DNA from: Actinomycetes bacterium
GTDB taxonomy: Bacteria > Actinomycetota > Coriobacteriia > Anaerosomatales > Anaerosomataceae
Length of the DNA: 39,417 bases
Direction: 5' to 3'
Assembly (NCBI GenBank): GCA_021373175.1
Contig: JAJFTE010000038.1
Location: forward strand, 1-39,417
Below the pieces are notes generated by a model, which had not been told where the DNA came from, made no database searches, and was given only the letters and a program-made list of their open reading frames with translations. The number at the start of each line of letters is the position of its first letter. The stretch's first letter is position 1. This document shows positions 23,921 through 31,370 of this stretch, in pieces. The translations under genes and the position numbers were made by a program.

Positions 23921-25132
23921 ATGACGGTCAAGCGTCTGATCGCGATCGCGCTCATCTTCGTGCTTGCGGCGGGTGCGTGGTTGGTGCTCGCCGGTACGGT
24001 CGACTACCGCACCAATAACTCGGACGAAGCGCTTGGGGCCCGCGTTGAGGGCCTGTGGGGCGGGCCGCAGGCGCAACCGGCGCCGACATTCTCGGCGGTG
24101 AGCGCGGGAAGAAACGGCGCGCTCGATCTGCTCGGCAGCGACATCACGGCGGACTTCAAGCTGGATCAGCGTCGCAAGGGGCTGCTGTGGTACGCGACGT
24201 ACGCGGTCGACTTCAGCGGCGCATACCGCGTGAAGAATGCTGCTAGCGCGCCGGCTACGGCGACCTTTGCGCTTCAGTTCCCGTCCGCCGAGGGACAGTA
24301 CGACGGCTTCGTGGTGGATGTGGACGGCAAGCCGGTGGCCGTCACGTACGGGAACGGCTCGGCGACAGGGACCTTCCGGCTGCCGGCCGGGGCCACGGCG
24401 CTTGTTGAGACAAGCTACCGCACGCAAGGACTCGACAGCTGGACCTACGTGCCAGTGAGCCAGGGCGTGGGCGCGGTGAAGGACTTCACGCTCATCATGA
24501 CGACCGACTTCACTAAGGTTGACTTCCCCGACGGTGCCGTGTCCCCGACCAGCAGGGGGTCACAGGGCGGCGGCACGACGATGACGTGGCGCTACGAGAA
24601 CCTGGTGAGCGGCCGTCCGATCACGCTCACGATGCCAAAGCCCATGAACCCCGGCCCGCTTGCCGCGCGCATCTCCATGTTCGCGCCGATCTCGCTTCTG
24701 TTCTTCTTCGCCGCGCTCGTGCTCCTCACGGCGACACGCGGGATCCGGCTGCACCCGATGAACTACGGCTTTCTCGCCGCTGGCTTCTTTGCTTTCCACC
24801 TGCTCTTCGCGTACCTGGTAGACCGTGTGGACATCAACGTGTCGTTCCTGATCGCCTCGGTGGCGTCGGTCGCGCTGTGCGTCGGCTACCTGTGGATGGT
24901 ACTTGGCGCCGGCAAAGCACTTGTCGAGATCGCAGTGAGCCAGTTCGTCTTCCTGGTGCTGTTCAGCTACAGCTTCTTCTTCGAAGGACTCACCGGGCTT
25001 GCGGTGACCATCGGCTCGGTCGTCACGCTCGGCTACTTCATGGCCAAGACTGCGCACGTGGACTGGGAGAGCGTGTTTGGCAAGCCGAAGAGCGCAGCGA
25101 TCTCCGAGCCACTCAGCAGCGGTCCAGCGTAA
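23921..25132 (+). CDS. creD: CreD-like inner membrane protein
   Basis: 403 residues from the ATG at 23921; an in-frame GTG at 23906 lies within the ribosome site GGAGGGGG and is rejected. One N-terminal membrane segment (about residues 5-27), a long extracytoplasmic beta-rich region (about 30-240), then about five membrane segments. The C-terminal part has RLHPMNYGFLAAGF and ends with VDWESVF, matching RLHPMxYxL and the terminal DW of CreD. Response regulator, kinase and this gene follow the creBCD order of enterobacteria, which supports the assignment. Its last 20 bases overlap the convergent yhaN gene. Confidence 0.8.
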   Translation: MTVKRLIAIALIFVLAAGAWLVLAGTVDYRTNNSDEALGARVEGLWGGPQAQPAPTFSAVSAGRNGALDLLGSDITADFKLDQRRKGLLWYATYAVDFSGAYRVKNAASAPATATFALQFPSAEGQYDGFVVDVDGKPVAVTYGNGSATGTFRLPAGATALVETSYRTQGLDSWTYVPVSQGVGAVKDFTLIMTTDFTKVDFPDGAVSPTSRGSQGGGTTMTWRYENLVSGRPITLTMPKPMNPGPLAARISMFAPISLLFFFAALVLLTATRGIRLHPMNYGFLAAGFFAFHLLFAYLVDRVDINVSFLIASVASVALCVGYLWMVLGAGKALVEIAVSQFVFLVLFSYSFFFEGLTGLAVTIGSVVTLGYFMAKTAHVDWESVFGKPKSAAISEPLSSGPA

Positions 25133-27791
25133 GCTCGCTGCGATCTGGCGCGATCTTCGCCAGGAGCTCTGCGGTGTCGGGGTGACAGGTGAACAGCACG
25201 ATCTGACGCTCCCGCGCAAGATCGGCCACCGCCGCCGCGGCACCGCGGCGGCGCTCGGGGTCGAGGTTCACGAGCACGTCGTCCATGAGCACCGGCAGCC
25301 CCGGGCCCACATCGTCGAGCTGCGAGATGAGCCCCAGCCTGAGGGCGAGGTACAGCGCCTCGGCGGTACCGCGTGAGAGCTGCGTGCTCGCCTTCGCGGC
25401 GGCGTGCTTGTCGAAGACTTCGAGGCGATTACTCCCGAGCGGGACGCTCAGCCCCACGTAGCGCTCACCCGTGATGGTGCGGAAGATCTCCTCGGCACGC
25501 TTCACAACCTCGGGCTGACGCTCGCGCTCGTAACGCTCCTGCGCGCGCCCGACGATGCGGGCGGCGGTCGCCGTCACAAGATAGCGGTCGACGGCGTCGC
25601 CGAGGCGCTCGCGGACGGACGCCTCCGAGAGCCGCAGCTGGGCGCCACGATCCTCGCCCGCAAGCCTGTCGAGCGCGCCCTGGAGCTGTGAGCGTTCGTC
25701 GGCGATCTGGTCGTAGGCGGCGTCAGCCTCGCGGGACTCGGCCTCGGCAAGCGCCAGGTGCTCGCGAAGCGCAAGAAGCGAGCCGCCGTCTTCCAGCCCA
25801 CGCTCGACGAGGATGGCGCGAGCCTCGGCCTTGCCGCGCGAAACGCGCTCGTCGGCGGCCTTGATGCGCTCGGTAAGGTCCCGGACAGCGTCGGCCTGCT
25901 GCAGGCGGCGCGCGTCCATGTCGCGTGCCGCGGCGAGCGCGTCCTTCAGTCTCCCGACGAGCCCGGCGACGGCGTCGGGTTCAATCTCGCCGGAGGTGCC
26001 TAGCACGCCTTCAGCGAGCGCGGCGACTCGCGCCGAGAACGCCTCGACTCGCGACTGGAGCGCGGCGACGGCATCGCGCTTGGCCTGGAGGTCGTCCGAG
26101 GCACGCCGCGCCTCGCGCACGAGCGTGATCATCTGCGCAGCCGCTGCGGGTGTGGTGGCTGCGGGAAGCCCCGCGTCGGTCATTCGCTTGGCGAAGAGCG
26201 CCTGACGCGTCATGAGCGTGTCGGCCGAGAGCGTGGCGTCGGAGGCTGCCGCGTCGGCGGCATTACGAGCGTCCTCGGCAGCACGCCATGCCGAACGTGC
26301 GGCGTCAAGCGCACGACGCCTCCGGAAGGTATCAGCGCCGTTCGCCGAGCCGGCTGTCTGGACGTGCGGGAGCGCCCGCCCGCGAAGGTAGCCGCGAACC
26401 ACGAACAACGCGCCTGCAAGCGCGAGCACCCCGCCGATGAAGGCCGCCGTCGAATCGCCCAGCAGCAGCCCCGCCACGAGGGAAGCGACACCGGCCACCA
26501 GCATCACGATCGCCGGGACTTCGATACGCGGGCTCGTTGCGCCCCCTGCCCGAGACTCGGCCGCATCGAGTTCAGAGGCGAGCGCGTCGAGCGCACGGCC
26601 CGCCTCAGGCCCCGGCGCGATCCCGAGCGGCTCGAACGCCGGCGTCACGGCGGCCTCGGCCTTCGCAGCTACGGCGCCCAGACGCTGTGCTTCGCGGGCG
26701 CGCACGTCGCGGTCGGCTTCGAGGCGCCGCAGGTCGTCGCGCGCCTCCTCGATTGCCGCGAACAGGTCCGGGGCCGCGTCAAGCGCAAGCGCGCGCTTCG
26801 CCGGCAGCCCCGTCTCAGCAAGCGCCGTTGCAAGCACGCGCTCGGCCTGCGAGCGTTCAGCCTGCGCGGCCCGCAGGTCCGCGAGATTCTGGCCGAACGC
26901 CGAAGCATCGCCGGCGAGCACGTCGATGCCGGGGGCCGCGGCAAGCACGCGCTCGTCGGGCACGGCGCGCGCAAAGGCCTCTTCGGCCGCTCTCAGCTGG
27001 CGCCGCAGGTCGGTGAGCTCGCGTTCGCGCTCCTCCACGGTGGCGATGCGCTCCTCGTAGCCGGAGACGCTGCCTGCCAGCACGGCAAGCGCCGCGCGCT
27101 TCCCGGCACGCGCCTCCTGAGCGGCGGCAAGGCGCGTCTCAAGCGCCGAGAGCCGCTCGCGGTCCTCGGCGAAGGCGGCGCCCTCGTCGCGAACTTCGCG
27201 GATCTGAACCTGGATGTCGTGCAGCTCGTCAAGAAGCCCGTTCACGCGCTTGGAGCGGCCGCGCGGCGCGAAGTACTCCTCGGCCTCCTTCTCGAGGCGC
27301 GCGCGGACGTCCTGCGGGCTCGTGTGCAGCCCGGCACTTGCGGCATAGAGCTTCGCGATGATGTCGTCGCCTGAGCCGCGTTGCGCCTCGATGGCGGAGA
27401 GCTCGTCAAGGCCGAAGCCGAAGACGATCTTGTACGCGAGCGCGCTCACACCGGCCGTGACCTCGGCGTGCAATCCGGGACGCGGGGCTCCGGCGATCGT
27501 GCGGACGGTGAGCGGCCCGCCGTGCGACCCCTCGGTGCGCTCGATAACCCAGCGCCCGTCGGCCTCCTCGAACACGAGACGGCCCGCGCGCCCTCCGCTG
27601 GCAGGCGTGAATTGCGGCTCCTTCTCGCGCGCGGTCGGGAAGCCGTAAAGCACGTAGCGCGCGAGTGCGGTGAACGAGCTCTTCCCGGCTTCGTTCGGGC
27701 CGAGGACGACCGTGAGCCCGTCGCCGAGATCCCCGAGCGCGCGCTTCGACAGCGCGCCGAACGATGCCGCTTCGATCCGCCGGAGCCTCAT
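25113..27791 (-). CDS. yhaN: YhaN-type AAA ATPase (SMC/SbcC-like) with central membrane hairpin
   Basis: 892 residues from the ATG at 27791, overlapping the yhaO stop by ATGA. Walker A is GPNEAGKSS near residues 31-39 (the NEAGKS variant is typical of YhaN), followed by FGFGLDEL. Long coiled coils run through about 200-400 and 490-740, and Walker B is LPVLMDDVLVNLDPE near the C-terminus. Between the coils, near residues 424-467, a strongly hydrophobic pair of segments (IVMLVAGVASLVAGLLLG, FIGGVLALAGALFVV) predicts a membrane hairpin. With the adjacent nuclease it likely forms an Mre11/Rad50-like DNA end-processing complex at the membrane. SbcC is the alternative, but lacks a membrane hairpin. 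Confidence 0.85.
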   Translation of the reverse strand: MRLRRIEAASFGALSKRALGDLGDGLTVVLGPNEAGKSSFTALARYVLYGFPTAREKEPQFTPASGGRAGRLVFEEADGRWVIERTEGSHGGPLTVRTIAGAPRPGLHAEVTAGVSALAYKIVFGFGLDELSAIEAQRGSGDDIIAKLYAASAGLHTSPQDVRARLEKEAEEYFAPRGRSKRVNGLLDELHDIQVQIREVRDEGAAFAEDRERLSALETRLAAAQEARAGKRAALAVLAGSVSGYEERIATVEERERELTDLRRQLRAAEEAFARAVPDERVLAAAPGIDVLAGDASAFGQNLADLRAAQAERSQAERVLATALAETGLPAKRALALDAAPDLFAAIEEARDDLRRLEADRDVRAREAQRLGAVAAKAEAAVTPAFEPLGIAPGPEAGRALDALASELDAAESRAGGATSPRIEVPAIVMLVAGVASLVAGLLLGDSTAAFIGGVLALAGALFVVRGYLRGRALPHVQTAGSANGADTFRRRRALDAARSAWRAAEDARNAADAAASDATLSADTLMTRQALFAKRMTDAGLPAATTPAAAAQMITLVREARRASDDLQAKRDAVAALQSRVEAFSARVAALAEGVLGTSGEIEPDAVAGLVGRLKDALAAARDMDARRLQQADAVRDLTERIKAADERVSRGKAEARAILVERGLEDGGSLLALREHLALAEAESREADAAYDQIADERSQLQGALDRLAGEDRGAQLRLSEASVRERLGDAVDRYLVTATAARIVGRAQERYERERQPEVVKRAEEIFRTITGERYVGLSVPLGSNRLEVFDKHAAAKASTQLSRGTAEALYLALRLGLISQLDDVGPGLPVLMDDVLVNLDPERRRGAAAAVADLARERQIVLFTCHPDTAELLAKIAPDRSELTLDRC

Positions 27792-29038
27792 CGGGCATCG
27801 CCCTCCAGCAGCCGGTCGAGCGCAAGGTCGCGCGCGCGCGCGATCACGTCCGCGATGTCGGGTGCGGGAGCGTCTTTGCCCAAGCGCACAAGCAGCGCGG
27901 CGGCGATCTCGCCGACGAAGGCGGCGCCAGCCGTAGCATCGCCGAGCAGGTCGTCGGCCAGGCGCACAACGTCGCCGGTGAAGTCCTCTGCACCACGCAG
28001 CGTCCCGAGATCGATGGCGGGACGGGTACGGTCGCGGACCCGATCGATCCACGCCCAGGGCTCGAAGCCGAGCGCCTCTTCGCGCGCATCGTCCGTAAGC
28101 GCCGCCAGCGCATCCGGGGCCTGCAGCACAACGTGCGCTTCGGTGCGCCCGGTGAGATCGAGCCGCAGCACGATCGGCACGCTTACCGAGGCGAGTGCAT
28201 CGTCGACGGCCGTGGCGATCGCATCGCGAACGTCATCGAGCCGGAGCGCCGACGTGAGGTCTACCTCAGTCTGACGCCACTCGACGGCGGCAAGTGGCAG
28301 GAACGTGGCCGAGACGAGCCCATCGTCGATGGTGACCTCGTAACAGCCACGCGGGCCCGATTGTGTGGGATCGAGCCCCTGCGGACAGCCTGCGTAGACC
28401 GCGAACGGCGAGCGCGAGAGCACCTCGGGCTTGTGGATGTGCCCGAGCGCCCAGTAGTCCATGCCGCCAGCGCGCAGGTCCTCGAGCGTGCATGGTGCGT
28501 AGTCGTCGTAGCCAGGTCGGCCGCCCACATTCGCGTGCAGCACGCCGATGGCGACCGCGTCGCGCGTCTCCCGCTTGAAGTCCGTGGCGAGATTCGTCGT
28601 CTCGGCCGCGCGCCGGTAACTGCGGCCGTAGAGCGCACCGTACTCCTCGCCGTCGCGCTCGAGCGCGAAGCGCTCCACGCGGTCGTCGGCGAACACGCGC
28701 ACGTTGCCGGGCATGGCGATCCCCGCCGACCAGCCCGAGGCCGGGTCGTGGTTGCCGTGCGTCACGAACACCGGGATGCCGGCGTGCTCGAGCGTGGCGG
28801 CGGCCTTCGCGAACGCCAGCTGCGAACGAATGCCGCGCTCGGCCTGGTTGTAGACGTCGCCCGCGATCACGAGGAAGTCGGCGCCCCGCTCGATGCACGT
28901 CGCAACGAGCGCGTCGAGCGCACGATACGTGGACGCGGCGAGCGCGTCGCGCACGCGCGTGTCCTGTGCATCGATGCCGCCGAAGGGCGCATCGAGGTGC
29001 AGGTCGGCCGCATGTATGAAGCGAACGGGTCTGCCCAT
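27788..29038 (-). CDS. yhaO: YhaO-type metallophosphoesterase, DNA repair exonuclease
   Basis: 416 residues from the ATG at 29038 with GGAGG upstream. Mre11-like metal motifs occur in order: FIHAADLHLD, VIAGDVYN, THGNHD, and the later GVLHAN and ALGHIHKPEV. YhaO family proteins pair with YhaN and resemble SbcD; the gene order yhaO-yhaN with a 4-bp overlap strengthens the assignment. The C-terminal region is unlike E. coli SbcD. It presumably cleaves DNA ends or hairpins with ATP-driven control from YhaN. Confidence 0.88.
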   Translation of the reverse strand: MGRPVRFIHAADLHLDAPFGGIDAQDTRVRDALAASTYRALDALVATCIERGADFLVIAGDVYNQAERGIRSQLAFAKAAATLEHAGIPVFVTHGNHDPASGWSAGIAMPGNVRVFADDRVERFALERDGEEYGALYGRSYRRAAETTNLATDFKRETRDAVAIGVLHANVGGRPGYDDYAPCTLEDLRAGGMDYWALGHIHKPEVLSRSPFAVYAGCPQGLDPTQSGPRGCYEVTIDDGLVSATFLPLAAVEWRQTEVDLTSALRLDDVRDAIATAVDDALASVSVPIVLRLDLTGRTEAHVVLQAPDALAALTDDAREEALGFEPWAWIDRVRDRTRPAIDLGTLRGAEDFTGDVVRLADDLLGDATAGAAFVGEIAAALLVRLGKDAPAPDIADVIARARDLALDRLLEGDAR

Positions 29039-29109
29039 CGGTCCTCCGTCGGTCCCCCGATTTTCCGGCTCCCCTCCATCCTATAGGGAGGGTCTGACAC
29101 GCGAAAGGC

Positions 29110-29655
29110 TCAGAACGGCCGAAGCGCTCCTGTCTTGCGCAGCGAGGTAGCGAATCCGATGGCCGCGGCTGCCTTGATCGCGTCCCACAGCACGAAGGGC
29201 GCCACACCCGCCGCGAACGCCTTCGCGGCGCTCATCCCCGTGACGAGCGCTAGCTGCGGCCACCCCGCTGCGTACGCCGAGACGATCACGCACGCTGCAG
29301 CGAGCACGTCGGCCCCCGGTGCTTTGAGGCGCGTCTCGGCCACCGTGCGTGCCCACGCCCCGAGCGGCGCGCCAAGCACGAAGCCGAGCAGGAAGCCGCC
29401 TGTCGGCCCCGCCAGGACGCCGAGACCGCCCTGCGCGCCGGCGAAGACAGGCAGTCCGATCGCGCCGAGGAGCACGTAGGCGGCCATGGCCGCGAACGCG
29501 CCGGACGGCTGCAGGACGAGCGAGGCAAGCACGACGACCATGACCTGCAGCGTGACAGGCACGGGGCCGACCGGGATACTCACGAGCGCAGACGCCGCCA
29601 TGAGCGCGGCGATGAGCGCGGAGATCGCTATGGTGCGTGTGCGAGTGTACGCCAC
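29110..29655 (-). CDS. bioY: Biotin transporter BioY (S component of ECF transporter)
   Basis: 181 residues from a GTG at 29655. Six membrane segments; SIPVGPVPVTLQVMVVVLASL, YVLLGAIGLPVFAGAQGG and GPTGGFLLGFVLGAPLGAW are BioY signatures. BioY is the biotin-binding membrane subunit of an ECF transporter. No bioM/bioN energising genes are adjacent, so it either uses a shared ECF module or works alone. An inverted repeat overlapping its promoter suggests repression by a biotin regulator. Confidence 0.95.
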   Translation of the reverse strand: MAYTRTRTIAISALIAALMAASALVSIPVGPVPVTLQVMVVVLASLVLQPSGAFAAMAAYVLLGAIGLPVFAGAQGGLGVLAGPTGGFLLGFVLGAPLGAWARTVAETRLKAPGADVLAAACVIVSAYAAGWPQLALVTGMSAAKAFAAGVAPFVLWDAIKAAAAIGFATSLRKTGALRPF

Positions 29656-29687
29656 GACCGGATTCCCCCACTCGCTCGGTACGCTCG

Positions 29688-29714
29688 GTAAACTGTCTCA
29701 ACGGTTAGGTTTAC
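29688..29714 (-). promoter_or_regulatory. Operator-like inverted repeat upstream of bioY
   Basis: GTAAAC at 29688-29693 and GTTTAC at 29709-29714 form an inverted repeat with a 15-nt centre, overlapping the downstream edge of the -10 and the likely start site of the bioY promoter. The half-sites match the GTAAAC/GTTTAC core of BirA operators, although the centre is shorter than in E. coli. Confidence 0.5.
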
Positions 29715-29741
29715 TGTAGAGGTGGCGACCGTCTCGGTCAA
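29713..29741 (-). promoter_or_regulatory. Candidate bioY promoter
   Basis: TTGACC at 29741-29736, a 17-nt spacer and TACAGT at 29718-29713. The same hexamers and spacing occur upstream of cadA. Confidence 0.5.
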
Positions 29742-29757
29742 TGTGCACGGGACGCTA

Positions 29758-30015
29758 GCGGGTGTAGGTGTGCTTCGCGCCGCCGGTGTTGTGGCACGCG
29801 TTGGTGCAGCTGCCGGAGAAGAATCGCCGCCACCCCCTACCCTCGTGCCAGGGCCGGACGCGCGGCGTCTGCTCCCAGGCTGCTACCGACCTCATTCGGT
29901 CATGCGTTGTAGGATTCGACCTTGGTCAAGCGCACAGGTGTGCCGGCGCCTTCCCCGGACCCTTTGTGCCGCTACCGGACGGCCGATCATCGGGGGGCCG
30001 CATAACCTTGCCCTC
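29758..30015 (-). other. Uncharacterised interval with an orphan promoter and a CxxxCH-ending short frame
   Basis: No standard gene fits here. On the minus strand a frame from the ATG at 29895 to the TAG at 29757-29755 encodes about 46 residues ending in SCTNACHNTGGAKHTYTR, which contains a CxxxCH sequence reminiscent of c-type haem sites. There is no ribosome site at this ATG, and the frame is closed upstream by a TGA at 29928-29926. It may be the remnant of a multihaem cytochrome gene, a small peptide gene or non-coding RNA. None of the standard structural RNAs was recognised. Confidence 0.25.
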
Positions 30016-30044
30016 ACAATAGAGAGAGGTCCAAACCATGTCAA
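30016..30044 (-). promoter_or_regulatory. Strong promoter-like sequence without an obvious gene
   Basis: TTGACA at 30044-30039, a 17-nt spacer and TATTGT at 30021-30016: among the best sigma-70-like matches in the window. It points into the roughly 270-bp interval before the bioY promoter, so it may drive a small RNA, a short peptide or a long leader of bioY. Confidence 0.5.
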
Positions 30045-30059
30045 CGAACGGGAAACGGC

Positions 30060-30500
30060 CTACTCCTGCGGCGGGACGATTCCAACGAGCTCGATCTCGA
30101 ACGTCAGCTCCTCGCCCGCGAGCGGATGATTGAAGTCAAGCGTGACATCCATGAGATCCTCACTGATCGCGGTGACCGTCGCCGACATCCGTGAGTCGTC
30201 TTCAGCGATAACGGTGATGATGGCGCCGACCTCCGGCGCGCCCTCGCCGAAGGCGTCGATCGGCACGACTTGCACGGCCTCTTCGTAGCGCGGGCCATAC
30301 GCCTCCTCCGGCGGGATCACAACGGTTGTCTTGTCGCCGACCTCAAGGCCGAGAACCGCAGCCTCGAATCCGGGAATGACGTCTCCAGCACCAAGCGTGA
30401 AGAGCAGCGGCTCTCGGCCTTGGCTTGAATCAAACTCGGAACCGTCGGCAAGCGAACCGCGGTAGTGGACGGTGACGGCATCGCCGGAGATTGCAGGCAT
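30060..30500 (-). CDS. FKBP-type peptidyl-prolyl cis-trans isomerase (SlyD-like)
   Basis: 146 residues from the ATG at 30500 with GGAGG 5 nt upstream. VHYRGSLADGSEFDSS and VIPGFEAAVLGLEVGDK are FKBP motifs; the chaperone-like insert (about residues 67-120, PPEEAYGPRYEEAVQVVP) and DFNHPLAGEELTFEIEL identify the SlyD/insert-in-flap subgroup. The protein should catalyse proline isomerisation and assist folding in the cytoplasm. The metal-binding His/Cys-rich tail of E. coli SlyD is absent. Confidence 0.94.
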   Translation of the reverse strand: MPAISGDAVTVHYRGSLADGSEFDSSQGREPLLFTLGAGDVIPGFEAAVLGLEVGDKTTVVIPPEEAYGPRYEEAVQVVPIDAFGEGAPEVGAIITVIAEDDSRMSATVTAISEDLMDVTLDFNHPLAGEELTFEIELVGIVPPQE

Positions 30501-30553
30501 TGGGACCTCCTCGGTCAGGCGGGCATGGAGTCGCCGGGGGCGACTCGGTAACC

Positions 30554-31291
30554 CTAGACGGCTTCGGTCGGGGCGTCAACGACAGGACGAAGGCCCGCGA
30601 GATCGGCGATACGGCCGGCGATCGTGGGCTCGTCCCACAGACCCGGCTCCTCGCCATACATCGCCAGCACGGCCGCCGCCGCCTGGTAGCGCGCCTCTGG
30701 ACTGAGCCCGGCGCGCCGCTCGAGGTACTCGGCGGTAAGCGAATCGCGGCGCGACTGGGAGCCGCCCTCGAACCGCAGCGCTAGCTCGCCGGTGTCGCGC
30801 ACCACGATCGTGCCCGCGACCATGTCGCCAAGCCGCTTGCTCCTGGCAGACAGCAGCATCGCGACGAGGCCGACGGCGTAGTAGCCGGGCAGCATGTCGA
30901 TGATGCGCATCGCGTTGCGGATGACCGAGTCGAGCGCGCTCACGCGCGAACCGTCGTCGCGCACCACGCGGATGCCGAGATAGCGCTTGCCGGGCGTGCG
31001 ACCGTTGCGGAAGACCTCGCCGAAGACGTAGTAGCCCCAGTACGTCACGAACGCGACGGCGATGACGACGCCGACGATCCAGATGGTGGTCACCTGAAGC
31101 TTCATGGCCGTCAGTGCCATGCTCACGAGGATACCGGCGCCAGCCTCGGCGGCGATGATGAGCGAGACGAAGACGGTGTCGATGAGGATGGCGGCCCCTC
31201 GCGAGCCCGCGCCTGCGAGCTCGTACGCGAACGCGACCGATTCCGGCGTCTCCACTGAGACAAGATCCGGACGTCCGTCGTTGCCAGTCAC
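30554..31291 (-). CDS. RDD-family membrane protein
   Basis: 245 residues from a GTG at 31291 with GGAGG 4 nt upstream. The RDD domain (residues about 18-165) has SRGAAILIDTVFVSL, then RNGRTPGKRYLGIRVVRDDG and a third segment, with SKRLGDMVAGTIVV closing it. The first conserved Arg-Asp pair is present as SRG...ID. The C-terminal 75 residues are soluble and helical. Function of the family is poorly known; some members are linked to ion transport. It is divergent from the SpoIIM-like gene, a pairing frequently seen in actinobacteria. Confidence 0.85.
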   Translation of the reverse strand: MTGNDGRPDLVSVETPESVAFAYELAGAGSRGAAILIDTVFVSLIIAAEAGAGILVSMALTAMKLQVTTIWIVGVVIAVAFVTYWGYYVFGEVFRNGRTPGKRYLGIRVVRDDGSRVSALDSVIRNAMRIIDMLPGYYAVGLVAMLLSARSKRLGDMVAGTIVVRDTGELALRFEGGSQSRRDSLTAEYLERRAGLSPEARYQAAAAVLAMYGEEPGLWDEPTIAGRIADLAGLRPVVDAPTEAV

Positions 31292-31329
31292 AGAGCCTCC
31301 TCGGCGAATCGGCGCTTCTCACACCCGGG

Positions 31330-31338
31330 TGCTAGCAT
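31330..31338 (+). promoter_or_regulatory. Candidate extended -10 of the SpoIIM-like gene
   Basis: TGCTAGCAT lies 33 nt upstream of the GTG start at 31371, with no clear -35. The opposite strand reads TATGCT here, so the short divergent region may serve both genes. Confidence 0.3.
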
Positions 31339-31370
31339 AGTCGAGGAACCACCGAGGCGGAAGGAAGCGC

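Noticed and set aside
25113-27791. Classical SbcC
   Set aside because: The NEAGKS Walker A, the FGFGLDEL segment and the membrane hairpin between the coiled coils fit YhaN better.
29758-30015. SRP (4.5S) RNA, RNase P RNA, tmRNA or 6S RNA in the orphan-promoter interval
   Set aside because: The conserved cores of these RNAs were looked for by eye and not found; only isolated short similarities were seen.
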